A stretch of DNA of 64,000 bases from Paenibacillus sp. LHD-117 (GCF_030929555.1 NZ_JAVFVT010000026.1:1-64000), one strand, 5' to 3'. Counted from the first letter of the stretch, positions 43,360 through 52,950 are shown. Translations and numbers: made by a program. Notes: generated by a model not told the origin, from the sequence alone.

Positions 43360-44525
43360 CGATGAGATCACGCCTGGCTGTCACGATTTCCATAGCCGCC
43401 TTATTTCTGCAAACCGGGTGTTGGGATCATGACGAGCTGACCGAATTTGGTTATGTCCAAGCAGCCGCGATCGATGCTGCGGAAGATGGGAAGCTTGAGC
43501 TCACCACTCATTTCTATCGGCCGTCGGGCGGCGAACAATCAGGGGAGAGCGGCAAAAGCGGCAAAGGCGGGATCAATATTAAGACGAAAGCGAAAACCGT
43601 GTTCGAAGCGGTTCGCGACATTCCCATTCATTTTGGGCGTAAGGCCAAGTGGGATCATATGCGCGTTATTCTGATCGGGGAAGAGCTGGCCAAAAAACAG
43701 AATATAGGAGACATCCTCGATTTTTTCTCAAGAGACCATGAACCTAGAGACACGATTTCGGTGTTGATTGCAAAAGGCAAAGCTAGCGATTATTTGGATA
43801 CCAAACCTTTGATTGAGCATACGATTGGCCAGCAAATGCTGAAAATGGAGGAGACGACTTCGACGTATACCGCCAAGACGACACACTTTCTGCTGCTCGA
43901 TTTGGCGATCCAATTAAAGAGCGAAACGAACACAACGTTGGTGCCGTTTATGTTCAGTCCTAACAAACAAAAAGAGATATCGATTGCGGGGTTTGCCGTT
44001 ATAAAAGACGGAAAGATGCGGAAGACGCCATTGTCTCCGCAAGCGATCCCCCCATTGCTGATGCTGATTAATCAGTATGATCAAGGCGTGCTTGAAATCC
44101 CATGTTCCGATCAGGCTTTGGCCGATAAGGGAATGAAGGAAGCTTTGGAGGTCAAATCGTTAGTGACGAAACTAAAGACGAGTATCAAAGATGAATCCGT
44201 CAGCGTTCATGTAACGACCAAATTGAGCGGATCGGTCGCGGAGCTTCGCTGTTCGACGGTAAAAACAGAAGAAGAGCAGAAAAAACTCGAACATACGATC
44301 CAAAATCAAGTGGAGCGGGACATGAGGAAAACGGTGGAGCGGCTTCAGAAAGAACAGCTGGATGTACTCGGCCTCGGAAATTCCATTTACAGAAAACATC
44401 CCTCGTTATGGAAGAGTTGGAAGCCGACATGGGACAAGCGATTCTCGGAAATCCGATTCGATTTCAAGACGGAGGTCAATGTGGTGAACACGGGTACAAT
44501 CGTTGGTACGCCTTTCTCAAAATAA
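43356..44525 (+). CDS. spore germinant receptor lipoprotein (GerAC family)
   Basis: 389-residue lipoprotein: signal peptide with LQTGC and lipidated Cys22, followed by WDHDEL, the typical GerC start. The rest is the three-domain Ger(x)C fold (KWDHMRVILIGEELA; F-S-R-D-H-E-P-R-D). A Gly/Ser/Lys-rich loop near 60-75 is longer than usual. ATG at 43356 overlaps the gerAA stop; ATG 43362 is the alternative, and GGAGG precedes both. Confidence 0.92.
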   Translation: MTMRSRLAVTISIAALFLQTGCWDHDELTEFGYVQAAAIDAAEDGKLELTTHFYRPSGGEQSGESGKSGKGGINIKTKAKTVFEAVRDIPIHFGRKAKWDHMRVILIGEELAKKQNIGDILDFFSRDHEPRDTISVLIAKGKASDYLDTKPLIEHTIGQQMLKMEETTSTYTAKTTHFLLLDLAIQLKSETNTTLVPFMFSPNKQKEISIAGFAVIKDGKMRKTPLSPQAIPPLLMLINQYDQGVLEIPCSDQALADKGMKEALEVKSLVTKLKTSIKDESVSVHVTTKLSGSVAELRCSTVKTEEEQKKLEHTIQNQVERDMRKTVERLQKEQLDVLGLGNSIYRKHPSLWKSWKPTWDKRFSEIRFDFKTEVNVVNTGTIVGTPFSK

Positions 44526-44540
44526 GGGAGGAACAGCGGG

Positions 44541-44783
44541 ATGTGGATTCGAATCTGTTTTTTGCTAATGCTGTACCTTTCGATATTCGCAAGCGATCTC
44601 CCCAAGTGGAAGCAGTTGGACAGGAAGACTCGAATGGCTTACGGGGCGCTGTTGCTGCCTGCGATCTATTTGAGTGTTATGTTTGCGACAGATCAGCCAT
44701 GGCCAACCCTTATTAGCTTATTCAAACTCGTTTTTTTAGAGCCTGCCCTACGCATTGTCGAATCTATCAAGCTGCCTTCATAA
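44541..44783 (+). CDS. small membrane protein of the ger operon
   Basis: 80 residues with two or three hydrophobic stretches (about 3-17, 33-50, 57-68). It sits between the C and B receptor genes, with GGAGG eight bases before the ATG, so it is translated as part of the operon. It may correspond to the small D-type subunits known for some germinant receptors, which modulate receptor function, but sequence alone does not prove it. Confidence 0.7.
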   Translation: MWIRICFLLMLYLSIFASDLPKWKQLDRKTRMAYGALLLPAIYLSVMFATDQPWPTLISLFKLVFLEPALRIVESIKLPS

Positions 44784-44805
44784 ACTGAAACATAAGGAGT
44801 ATGCC

Positions 44806-45909
44806 ATGCAAAAACAAGAAATCGTCAGCTCATTCCAAATGTCCATGCTGTTTCTCGCCTTTCTGACCGGCTCGTCCATCGTCAATATTCCGGCTCCGCT
44901 GACCGGCGCAGCCCGGAACGGGGCATGGATATCGGTATTGCTCGCCGCTGCGATGGGGGGGCTTCTGTTATTCGGCGTCCTTTATCTTCACCGAAAATTT
45001 CCCGGTATGACGTTCATCCAATACGGACGCCAAACGCTCGGGAAATGGCCGATGGCGATGATTTCGATTCCGTTCCTCTTGACCACCTTTTCGATGTTTT
45101 CAAGCATCCTCGTCGATATTGGCGGATTTTTCAGCAGCACGATGATGGTGGATACGCCTTCTTTTATTGTCCAAACTCTGTTTATTGTGCTGTCGGCGCT
45201 CACGGCTCGCGCTGGGATCGAAGTGATGGCCAGAATGTTCGTCGTTCTGATCGTCTTGATGTATGGCGCTGTTATTGTGGTTTTGGTTCTCGTGGCACCG
45301 CATTATCATCCGGAGTATCTCTTGCCCGTTATTCCGGAAGGCATAAAGCCCGTTCTCCATGGAGCGTACATCATATATGGCTTTCCGTTTACCGAAATCA
45401 CCTTAATCTCGATGCTGCTTCCTTTTATCCGGAAAGAAGATGCCGGCACAACGGGCAAATACATGCTCTATGCGATTGTGATTTGCAGTGTCGTGTTGGT
45501 AGCGGCGGTCATATGTTCAATTATGGCTTTTGGTCCCTTGAGCGGCATATTTAAGTTTTCCGTATTTCGATTGGCCAGAATGATTCAAATCGGCGAGATT
45601 CTCGAAAGGGTCGAATCGATGATCGGGTTCTCGTTAATTGCCGGCTCCTATATGAAAGCCACCATTGTTCTATTCATTCTGAAGACGGCTTTGACGCAGC
45701 TGTTCAACTTGCAGGATGACCGGATCTTGACCTATCCCGCAGCGCTATTCGGGTTGCTTCTTTCGATCACTTCCTATAAAAATGAAGTCGGGTTTCTCGA
45801 GACTTCGTTGATTGTCTGGCCATTACTAAGCAATATTATGTTTACAGTGCCGCTGATTTTGATTATGGTGGTCGCATCCTTTAGACGGCAAAAGCCGAAA
45901 GGGGGATAG
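44806..45909 (+). CDS. spore germinant receptor subunit B (GerAB family)
   Basis: 367 residues, ten helices, amino acid/polyamine permease superfamily. FQMSMLFLAFLTGSSIVNIP and the following G-A-W-I-S-V segment are the GerAB start; the helix-break near IYGFPFTEI is also conserved. GerAB binds the germinant. AAGGAGT five bases before the ATG at 44806 is preferred over the frame start at 44755, which overlaps the small gene. Last gene of the operon, ending 10 bases from a convergent gene. Confidence 0.92.
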   Translation: MQKQEIVSSFQMSMLFLAFLTGSSIVNIPAPLTGAARNGAWISVLLAAAMGGLLLFGVLYLHRKFPGMTFIQYGRQTLGKWPMAMISIPFLLTTFSMFSSILVDIGGFFSSTMMVDTPSFIVQTLFIVLSALTARAGIEVMARMFVVLIVLMYGAVIVVLVLVAPHYHPEYLLPVIPEGIKPVLHGAYIIYGFPFTEITLISMLLPFIRKEDAGTTGKYMLYAIVICSVVLVAAVICSIMAFGPLSGIFKFSVFRLARMIQIGEILERVESMIGFSLIAGSYMKATIVLFILKTALTQLFNLQDDRILTYPAALFGLLLSITSYKNEVGFLETSLIVWPLLSNIMFTVPLILIMVVASFRRQKPKGG

Positions 45910-45919
45910 AAGCCGCCCA

Positions 45920-46690
45920 TTACGCGACTCCGATCGATTTCAAATAGTTCAAGCTCGACTGTGCGCTTGCCATTGGATGCGGGCTGACATCCTGTTCGAC
46001 GAAATAATAGTGAACGCCCGCTTCTTTGATCACGCGAAATACCGAAGGCCAGTCGATGACCCCTTGGCCTACTTCCGTCATTTCCCCGGAGGGAGCCATA
46101 TCCTTGACATGGATCAGCGGAACGATCCCTTTGTAGGCGAGGAGAGTGCTCTTGGGATCCAGCCCTGCTTTCCTCGCCCAGTACAGATCGATCTCGAGCT
46201 GCATAAGATCGGTTCCGACATCCGCAAGCAACCGATCGAGGATCGATTGCCCGTTTAGTTGTTCAAACTCGTGGTCGTGGGGGTGATACAATAGCTGCAT
46301 GCCGCGGCGTTTCAACAGTCGTGCGATATTGGTCAACAAGGAAACGGTGGCTTGATACTCTTTATGTTCAAACGATTGAGGCGGCAAGCTGATAACGAGA
46401 TAACGAATGCCAAGAGTTGTCGCGTAATCGATTTGTTGTTGCAGGTCGTCATCCAGCGTGAAGAAGGAGGAGACGGCCTGCAAACCGAGCTCGGATAATG
46501 TCCGTTTTATTTCAACGGATGGAATAGTCCCATACCCCGCAAACTCGACCATCCGATATCCCATCTCCGCTACTTGTTTTAGTGCTCCGAAAAAATCCTT
46601 ATTGATTTCGTTGCGTATCGAAAAAAGCTGCAATCCCGGAGGGATCTTGGACATCTCCCATAACGAATCGCCGAGTCTTCGAAATTTCAT
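45920..46690 (-). CDS. sugar phosphate isomerase/epimerase-like TIM barrel
   Basis: 256 residues of the xylose-isomerase-like TIM-barrel family: GLQLFSIRNEI opens the barrel, YHPHDHEF supplies a metal-binding His/Glu pair, LQLEIDLYWARKAGLDP and IHVKDM follow, and FVEQDV supplies the last glutamate. Acts on sugars or sugar-derived acids; the exact reaction is unknown. GGAGGGA precedes the ATG at 46690. Downstream of, and in the same direction as, the GMC oxidoreductase gene (20-base gap), so co-transcribed. Confidence 0.87.
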   Translation of the reverse strand: MKFRRLGDSLWEMSKIPPGLQLFSIRNEINKDFFGALKQVAEMGYRMVEFAGYGTIPSVEIKRTLSELGLQAVSSFFTLDDDLQQQIDYATTLGIRYLVISLPPQSFEHKEYQATVSLLTNIARLLKRRGMQLLYHPHDHEFEQLNGQSILDRLLADVGTDLMQLEIDLYWARKAGLDPKSTLLAYKGIVPLIHVKDMAPSGEMTEVGQGVIDWPSVFRVIKEAGVHYYFVEQDVSPHPMASAQSSLNYLKSIGVA

Positions 46691-46710
46691 CGCATTCCCT
46701 CCATAACTGA

Positions 46711-48153
46711 TTATTTGAGGCGATGGATGATGGCATCCGCCGTTCGAATCGCGAGAGCGACCGTGGTCAGCGTCGGATTCGTGGCGCCGACGGAGGGGAG
46801 GACGCTGTTATCCGCCACATACAGGCCGGAAACGCCATGAATTTGGCCAAATGGATTCGCGGATGATGTTCTCGGATCAGTCCCCATGCGGCATGTTCCG
46901 GCCTCGTGATAATCGCTCCCCGGAAGTCCCAAACATATGTTGGAATCATTCGATAAGGATTGCCCGCTGATGCCGGCCCATGCCCGCTTCATGGCCTCGG
47001 CTGTTTGCCGAATGACATGAATATCCGCGTCGCTGTATGAGAACTGAACTTGCGCCAGAGGAACTCCGTATGAATCCTTGCGAAATGGGTCCAAATAGAG
47101 AAAGTTCTCATATCTGGTTTCTACTTTACCGAAGCCGGCCATGATGAATGGAGCGGTGGCAGCATTCATGTCCGGAATGCCAATCCTGCCAATTTGAATT
47201 TGATATGGGGATCCAGCCCTGTGCGGGATGAGCACATGCACGAATGATTGCAGGTCGGAAGCGTTTCGGATGATCGCGGAACTGACTTGAAACAGGCGGG
47301 AATGGTTCACGAGATAATGTCCGATGGCGGTTCCATTGATGCCAGAGTGCAGCAGAAGACGGGGAGTTTCATAACTATTCGCCGAAAGAATGACGTTTTG
47401 GGCTCTAATCCTATACGTTTTTTTATCCTGTGACATCGCCTCTACGCCGATTACACTTCGTCCGTCGGACAGTACTCGAACGGCTCGCGACCGGACGGCC
47501 AATTCGAATGGACGATGCCGCAATGCATAAGCCAAAAACGAGATGGAACTAAAATGCATCCCGAATTGGATCGGCTCCCGGTTCATTGCGAGAGGAGCGG
47601 CGACAGCGTCCGGAAATCCGCTTTCGCGCAACCGTTGTATGATCAAGTGTTGAAGGGAAGAGGGGCTTCCGAACGATGGAGTGACGTTCATCACTTGTTC
47701 GGCGATGGCGTAATAATGAGCCATTTCGTTTGGCGATACAGGCCAGCCTGTTAGCTCAGAGGCGTCGAATCGAGGACTGACGCCGGTCCAGAACAATGTT
47801 TTTCCTCCGAGGGCGAACACTTCCCTAGCTCCCGGCAAGTCAGGAAATAAGTTTCCGTATGGCTGCGAGATTTCGGGATTAATAAAATATTCATAGGCGC
47901 GAAATCCAGAGAGGGTGGCCACATTCATGGCATGAGTCGGCAGCAGCAGGTCTCCGGCTTCCACAACCGCGATTCGTTTCCCGCTTCCACTGAGACGCTC
48001 ACACAATCGCCAAAGCGCCGCGCCGCCGCCGGCTCCACTGCCGACGATCAGCACATCGTACGGATGTTTAGCCATTTCTTCCAATGGAATCGTAGGTATC
48101 CATTCTTTCAAGTAACGGGAATCCGGCGGGCAATATGGCGGAATGCCGTTCAT
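46711..48153 (-). CDS. GMC-family FAD oxidoreductase
   Basis: 480 residues. DVLIVGSGAGGGAA near residue 34 binds FAD, and the C-terminal YHEAGTCRMGTDPRTS with VADNSVLPSVGATNPTLT carries the catalytic His pair region of GMC enzymes. Of the bacterial type that oxidises sugars or glycosides (fructose, gluconate or glycoside 3-dehydrogenase-like). AAGGAG eight bases upstream selects ATG 48153 over ATGs at 48177/48174. With the TIM-barrel gene beside it, oxidation of a glycoside followed by isomerisation or elimination is a reasonable inference. Confidence 0.9.
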   Translation of the reverse strand: MNGIPPYCPPDSRYLKEWIPTIPLEEMAKHPYDVLIVGSGAGGGAALWRLCERLSGSGKRIAVVEAGDLLLPTHAMNVATLSGFRAYEYFINPEISQPYGNLFPDLPGAREVFALGGKTLFWTGVSPRFDASELTGWPVSPNEMAHYYAIAEQVMNVTPSFGSPSSLQHLIIQRLRESGFPDAVAAPLAMNREPIQFGMHFSSISFLAYALRHRPFELAVRSRAVRVLSDGRSVIGVEAMSQDKKTYRIRAQNVILSANSYETPRLLLHSGINGTAIGHYLVNHSRLFQVSSAIIRNASDLQSFVHVLIPHRAGSPYQIQIGRIGIPDMNAATAPFIMAGFGKVETRYENFLYLDPFRKDSYGVPLAQVQFSYSDADIHVIRQTAEAMKRAWAGISGQSLSNDSNICLGLPGSDYHEAGTCRMGTDPRTSSANPFGQIHGVSGLYVADNSVLPSVGATNPTLTTVALAIRTADAIIHRLK

Positions 48154-48249
48154 AAGATCAACTCCTTGCCGCATCATTCAAAGCCTAGTCATCATCTAGT
48201 TGAATGTATGCGGTTCGAGTCCCTATAATACTGCTGCTTACGACGTACA

Positions 48250-49023
48250 TTACATCAGATAACCGAACTGGCGCGATATCTCCTTCGCCGTCTTCACGAC
48301 CTTATTCACGTAAGTCGTTATACGCTGTTCATCCATTCGATGCTTTAGAGCAACTAACGTAAGAACCGAGATGACAAGGCCGTTCGCATCTCGAAGCGGT
48401 GCGGAAATAGAGACGATGTTGTCGTGATATTCCCCATTTGAGACGCAATACCCCAGCTCGCGAATGCGTCCGATCCGCTCTTTAAGCTCACCCGGGTCGG
48501 TGACGGTGGCGGGTGTATGTTTCGTCAAGGGACGGCTCAATATTTTGCTCAAATTGAATTCGTCTTGAAAGGCGAGCAGCATTTTACCGGAGGCCGTGCA
48601 ATGAACAGGGGCTCTTCCGCCAACGTAAGTCGTAATCTCTTCATGCTTAGCCGGATCTGTTTGATAAATGTATGCAACTTCATTTTCTTCCAATACAGCC
48701 ACTCGCAATGCTTCGGACGTATCGTGGGCGAGGCGCTCGATAAGGGGGGAAGCCGCTTCCGCCAGATCCGAATAGGAGGTGAGAATCACATTATAGAGCG
48801 AGACAATGCGTTGGCCAAGCCTATATTTGTTGGTGATCGGGTCCTGGTAGACGAAGCCTTCATTCAATAAAGTGGACAGCAGCCGGCTGGCTGTGCTCTT
48901 GCTAATTCCCAGATCACGGGCTATCTCGGTTAATCTATGCTCGGGCTTCTGAATCGTAAACGACTTCAGGATTCGCAAGGCGTTGCTAACGGATGATAAG
49001 GTTTGTGGATTGGTATGTTTCAC
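48250..49023 (-). CDS. IclR-family transcription regulator
   Basis: 257 residues: an N-terminal winged helix-turn-helix (LTEIARDLGISKSTASRLLS) and a GAF-like effector domain (YVGGRAPVHCTASGKMLLA; ELGYCVSNGEYHDNIVSISAPL). The start is most likely GTG 49023, with GGGGGA seven bases upstream, giving the usual IclR length; the frame is open from 49110. It lies between the GMC gene (same strand) and the divergent esterase gene and probably controls both. Confidence 0.88.
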   Translation of the reverse strand: MKHTNPQTLSSVSNALRILKSFTIQKPEHRLTEIARDLGISKSTASRLLSTLLNEGFVYQDPITNKYRLGQRIVSLYNVILTSYSDLAEAASPLIERLAHDTSEALRVAVLEENEVAYIYQTDPAKHEEITTYVGGRAPVHCTASGKMLLAFQDEFNLSKILSRPLTKHTPATVTDPGELKERIGRIRELGYCVSNGEYHDNIVSISAPLRDANGLVISVLTLVALKHRMDEQRITTYVNKVVKTAKEISRQFGYLM

Positions 49024-49175
49024 ATTCGGTTCCCCCAAAAAATTAATAGACTGTTCCGTATAGAGAAACAATCGCGTTGTTCGCAACGATAACTTGCTAT
49101 TATTATACATTTAGCTAGTGTTGATTCCAATGAGGTACTTTAGCTATTACTACAAACCGATGGGAGATGCGAGTC

Positions 49176-50276
49176 ATGAACAATAACGATCAGTATCAGC
49201 AGTTGGTTTCTCGTCTCCAGGATAAGGCCGTAAGCGTTCTAAGGGACGATTACGAGTTCGTTGTTAAGCCAATCCCCGACTCCGACGAGACGGGACGATT
49301 GGATCCGCGAGTATTCGAGATTCAGAAGGCTTTCGCCATGTCTGCAACTGAAATGCCCAAGATAGATCCTTCCAATTTGCATGAATTCGTCCAAGGGATG
49401 CGGTCAATGATGGGCTGGGACAACCTTGACATTACGCTGGACCCGATTGATACCGCTTACAAGGTAATCGAAGGGACGAACGGACTGATACCGATGCGCA
49501 TTTATTCGCCATCCCGCGAGGGACTAAAGCCGGCCATCGTATTTTTCCATGGCGGAGGATTTATTGGAGGAACCGTCGACGTCGTCGAGAATCCTTGCAA
49601 GGCATTAGCCGAAAAGGCGGGAGCTGTCGTCGTGAACGTCGATTACCGGCTTGCGCCTGAACACGCATATCCCGCAGGGCTGAATGATTGCTTCGAGGCC
49701 GTTCAATGGGTATACGAGCATGCCGAAGAGCTCGGCGTCAATCCGCAGCAAATCGGAGTTGCCGGCGACAGCGCAGGGGGGAACATGGCAGCGGTATGCG
49801 CCCTTATGGATCGCGATCAAGGAACGGGCATGATTCGTTATCAGGCGCTTATTTATCCGACCGTCAATATGGGCAATATCGAAACGGAAGATTTCCGTTG
49901 GAGTCTGGATGAATACGAAATTCGCGATCATCGCGAGCTGATCGTAGGCGGCATCCAAGAATTAGGCGAGGGCAGCGACATGATCATTCAGCTGTATCTG
50001 CAGAATCGTGCGGAGCTAACGGATCCTTATTTCGCGCCGCTGCTTGCAGATGATTTGACTGGCCTGCCGGAGACGCTGATCGTGACGGCGGAGTATGACT
50101 ACTTAAGAATTGAGAACGAAGCTTTCGCGAGGAAATTAGCACGCACGGGCATCGCAACCAAGCTTATTCAATACAATGGCATGGACCATGCATTTATGGA
50201 TAAAATCGGGCAATATCCGCAGGCGGAAGATTGTATGAGCGAGATCGCAAAGGATGTTCGGAGGATTTTTGCTTAA
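49176..50276 (+). CDS. alpha/beta-hydrolase of the HSL esterase family
   Basis: 366 residues. HGGGFIGGT near 126 forms the oxyanion hole, the nucleophile serine lies in GDSAGGNMAA near 198, and HAFMDKIGQYPQA near 342 supplies the histidine; an aspartate sits in TAEYDYLR. Class IV bacterial esterase with no signal peptide, so cytoplasmic. ATG at 49176 chosen with GGGAG nine bases upstream; ATG 49167 is directly adjacent to that site. Transcribed away from the IclR gene. Confidence 0.9.
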   Translation: MNNNDQYQQLVSRLQDKAVSVLRDDYEFVVKPIPDSDETGRLDPRVFEIQKAFAMSATEMPKIDPSNLHEFVQGMRSMMGWDNLDITLDPIDTAYKVIEGTNGLIPMRIYSPSREGLKPAIVFFHGGGFIGGTVDVVENPCKALAEKAGAVVVNVDYRLAPEHAYPAGLNDCFEAVQWVYEHAEELGVNPQQIGVAGDSAGGNMAAVCALMDRDQGTGMIRYQALIYPTVNMGNIETEDFRWSLDEYEIRDHRELIVGGIQELGEGSDMIIQLYLQNRAELTDPYFAPLLADDLTGLPETLIVTAEYDYLRIENEAFARKLARTGIATKLIQYNGMDHAFMDKIGQYPQAEDCMSEIAKDVRRIFA

Positions 50277-50381
50277 TATACGAAGAGTGTACGCAGACTT
50301 GCAAAATTGAGGCATCCTATCGGGAGGTGAGAACAAAACAAATACACGATGCCGCAAGGACTGATCAAATGAGGTAATATC

Positions 50382-52157
50382 TTGAAAATGGGGGAAACAG
50401 AATTGGAAAAAACTTATAAGCGTTTTCTATTATCCGGATTGGCACTTTCCCTGCTATCGGCAGTGTTGGCAGGGAGCGCGTTGGGCGCAGAGACAAACAC
50501 GAATGCCGCTCCCGCAGCCGCACCGTCCAAAAACTTGATTATTATGATCGGCGACGGAATGGGAACGGCGCACGTTACCGCAGCGCGGTATTATGCTAGA
50601 AAGTTTTTGAACAAAGATCAATTGGAACTGGACAACTATTTTGTCGGCACAGCTTCAACCTACTCCGAGCAAAGTCCTTATACAACGGAATCAGGCGCTG
50701 TTACGGATTCATCTGCAGCAGGCACTGCATTTGCAACAGGAAAAAAAACCTACAATAACGCGGTTAGCGTATCCAATGAAGATATTGCGAAGCCGCATGC
50801 CTCCGTCATCGAGGCAGCCATGAAAATCGGCAAATCGACCGGCCTTGTCACTACGGACACCCTCACGGGAGCAACGCCAGCGGTATTTGCCTCCCACGTC
50901 CGCTTGCGGTTCAATCAAAATGCTATCGCCTCCCAGTATGTGGACAGCGGTGTAAACGTCCTTCTTGGCGGCGGTAAAGCCTCCTTTGTGACGCTAGAGG
51001 AAAAGGGGACGCGCACCGACAAATCGATTATTGCGGATTTTGAGGCTAGAGGCTATCAAACCGTTAATGACGCGGCGGGATTGGATGCATTGCCTGCTAA
51101 CAGCGATAAGGTGCTTGGACTTTTCGGGATGAAAACATTGCCTTATGTGATCGATCGCCGGGATAATAAAACGCCTAGCTTGTCGCAAATGACGCAAAAA
51201 GCGATCGACATTTTATCCAAAAACAAGAACGGCTTTACACTGCTAGTCGAAGGCGGGGAAATCGACCATGCCGCACACTCGAACGATTTTCCGGCCGCTG
51301 TTCAAGAAGTGTTGGACTTTGATGCAACCGTAAAAATGGTCATGGACTTTGCAAAAAAGGACGGCAATACTTCTGTCGTCGTTACCGCAGACCATGAAAC
51401 AGGCGGTTTGACTGTTGGTAATACGGTCATCTCAAGTACAGGTTTGGCTTACCAACTGGACATTAATCTTTGGAATCAACCCAAACTTTCCGGCGATGCT
51501 ATGGTGAAACTTTTGATGGAAAATACTACGACGGAGAACATTCGTAAAGTTGTAGCCGAACACACGGGTTTCACTGATCTTACCGATGCGGAGGTCGCCC
51601 AGATCAAGAGCGGCTTGAACCCGGATCTTCCCTCTCAGCTTCGCGCAAGCGGTTACAATAATGTGATTGCTAGGCGCCTCGGCGTAAATTGGGCGACTCC
51701 CGGCCATACTGCTGTGGATGTAGGAGTTTGGGCATATGGACCGATCGCTTCCCTTGTAAAAGGCGCCATCGATAACACCGACATCGCGAAAAGCGGCGCT
51801 AAAGTGATTGGCGCAGATTTGGACGCTGCTTCGGCAGAGCTGCAATCCAAATACCTTTATCCGATGTATAAAGTTACAAGTGAAAAGACGATTCTGTATC
51901 CTGCAAGAGCGATGGCGAATGCGCTGGGAATTACCGTGAAATGGGACGAAGCCACACGCACAGTAACACTGAGTAAAGGGGCTAACCAAGCAACGATAAG
52001 CATAGTTACGAAAGCAGTGAAAATCAATGGAGCTGACAGCGCGTTAGTTGGCATTGTTGATAAAGGAAAGTTGTACTTGCCTTTGGACGTATACAACAAA
52101 CTGACTGGTAAGAGCATGACATGGGATACGCTGTCAGAAAGACTTGTTCTGAACTAA
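50382..52157 (+). CDS. secreted alkaline phosphatase (PhoA type) with C-terminal stalk domain
   Basis: 591 residues. Signal peptide to about ALGA (residue 36). MIGDGMG (Asp58) and VTDSSAAGTAFATG (phosphorylated Ser110) are metal and nucleophile sites; EGGEIDHAAHSND, VTADHETGG and TPGHTAVDVGVWAYG hold the other zinc ligands. The last 90 residues are a copper amine oxidase N-like stalk domain (RAMANALGITVKWDEATRTV), absent from ordinary PhoA and similar in kind to the domain of the 17.6 kb protein. Start TTG 50382 has GAGGT six bases upstream; ATG 50388 or TTG 50403 are alternatives. More AT-rich than average. Confidence 0.92.
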   Translation: MKMGETELEKTYKRFLLSGLALSLLSAVLAGSALGAETNTNAAPAAAPSKNLIIMIGDGMGTAHVTAARYYARKFLNKDQLELDNYFVGTASTYSEQSPYTTESGAVTDSSAAGTAFATGKKTYNNAVSVSNEDIAKPHASVIEAAMKIGKSTGLVTTDTLTGATPAVFASHVRLRFNQNAIASQYVDSGVNVLLGGGKASFVTLEEKGTRTDKSIIADFEARGYQTVNDAAGLDALPANSDKVLGLFGMKTLPYVIDRRDNKTPSLSQMTQKAIDILSKNKNGFTLLVEGGEIDHAAHSNDFPAAVQEVLDFDATVKMVMDFAKKDGNTSVVVTADHETGGLTVGNTVISSTGLAYQLDINLWNQPKLSGDAMVKLLMENTTTENIRKVVAEHTGFTDLTDAEVAQIKSGLNPDLPSQLRASGYNNVIARRLGVNWATPGHTAVDVGVWAYGPIASLVKGAIDNTDIAKSGAKVIGADLDAASAELQSKYLYPMYKVTSEKTILYPARAMANALGITVKWDEATRTVTLSKGANQATISIVTKAVKINGADSALVGIVDKGKLYLPLDVYNKLTGKSMTWDTLSERLVLN

Positions 52158-52175
52158 GCTAAATAATGAATGATG

Positions 52176-52211
52176 AAAAAGGCAGGGGGACGCAGTTCCT
52201 CTGCCTTTTTT
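52176..52211 (+). terminator. terminator after alkaline phosphatase gene
   Basis: AAAAAGGCAGGGGGA pairs with TCCTCTGCCTTTTTT around a six-base loop. The group II intron-like 5' end GTGCG starts two bases after the U run. Confidence 0.93.
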
Positions 52212-52212
52212 G

Positions 52213-52300
52213 GTGCGCCACGCATGGCGATTAACTAGGCGGTGAAAGTCTGCTGGTGAAATTGCCGAAGGAGCGTATGGATTAGGGAAAGCCGGCAGCG
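52213..52300 (+). mobile_element. 5'-end remnant of a group II intron (class C-like)
   Basis: GTGCGCCACGCATGGCGATT and the following GGTGAAAGTC resemble the start of domain I of bacterial group II introns. It begins immediately downstream of an intrinsic terminator, the preferred insertion place of class C introns. After about 90 bases the similarity fades; no domain V or full reverse transcriptase follows on this strand. The same first 13 bases recur at 57586 on the minus strand. The rest of 52300-52940 is AT-rich with no gene seen. Confidence 0.6.
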
Positions 52301-52847
52301 GTTATTTTTTATGCCTCTAAATGTAATAGTTACGATTAACTGAGATTGATGATGGGAATGATGAGAATAGTTAGATCAGAGTTTAATTGTTTACATAACA
52401 TTGATTATGGAATCTAATATCAAGATTGATTCAAAGTTGAATGTCAATCGACGCGATAAATCATGTTTCGATTCAATTGTGTTCGTTGAACTTGTTCATG
52501 GATGAACCGTATATTGAACCTGAATGAAGATTTGCGTACAACGGATTACGAGCAGATCGCAGCAGAATTAATATCGAATAGATACGTGATCATGATATGA
52601 ACATAAAATGATTAATCTATAAAGGAAATGCCAGGATGCGACTATAAGTATTCAAAAGCTGGTTAAGATGATTATGCAGTACGGTATCAGCCATTCGTAA
52701 TGACTCCGACTATACTTTTTCACAAAACTCGTATTTTGTACATATGTATGTAAATCGAATTAAGCCTTACTACGACTGCTCCCTGTAGATGTCCATTGAC
52801 ACAATATTACCCTCAATGATGAATCAATCATGCCCCCATTCGATTTA

Positions 52848-52901
52848 TTGACACAAATACACCTGCAATCATGAAGTTGATTGTGGGTGTATTTGTGTCA
52901 A
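52848..52901. repeat. long perfect hairpin
   Basis: TTGACACAAATACACC at 52848-52863 is the exact reverse complement of 52886-52901. Inside, CAATCA/TGATTG pair again across a six-base loop. A partial echo, TTGACACAATATTACC, lies 50 bases upstream at 52797-52812. It has no U run, so it is not an ordinary terminator. Confidence 0.75.
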
Positions 52902-52950
52902 TTTGATTTGAGCGATGTTAGTTGAATGAACCGAACACGCGCTTTTCTCC

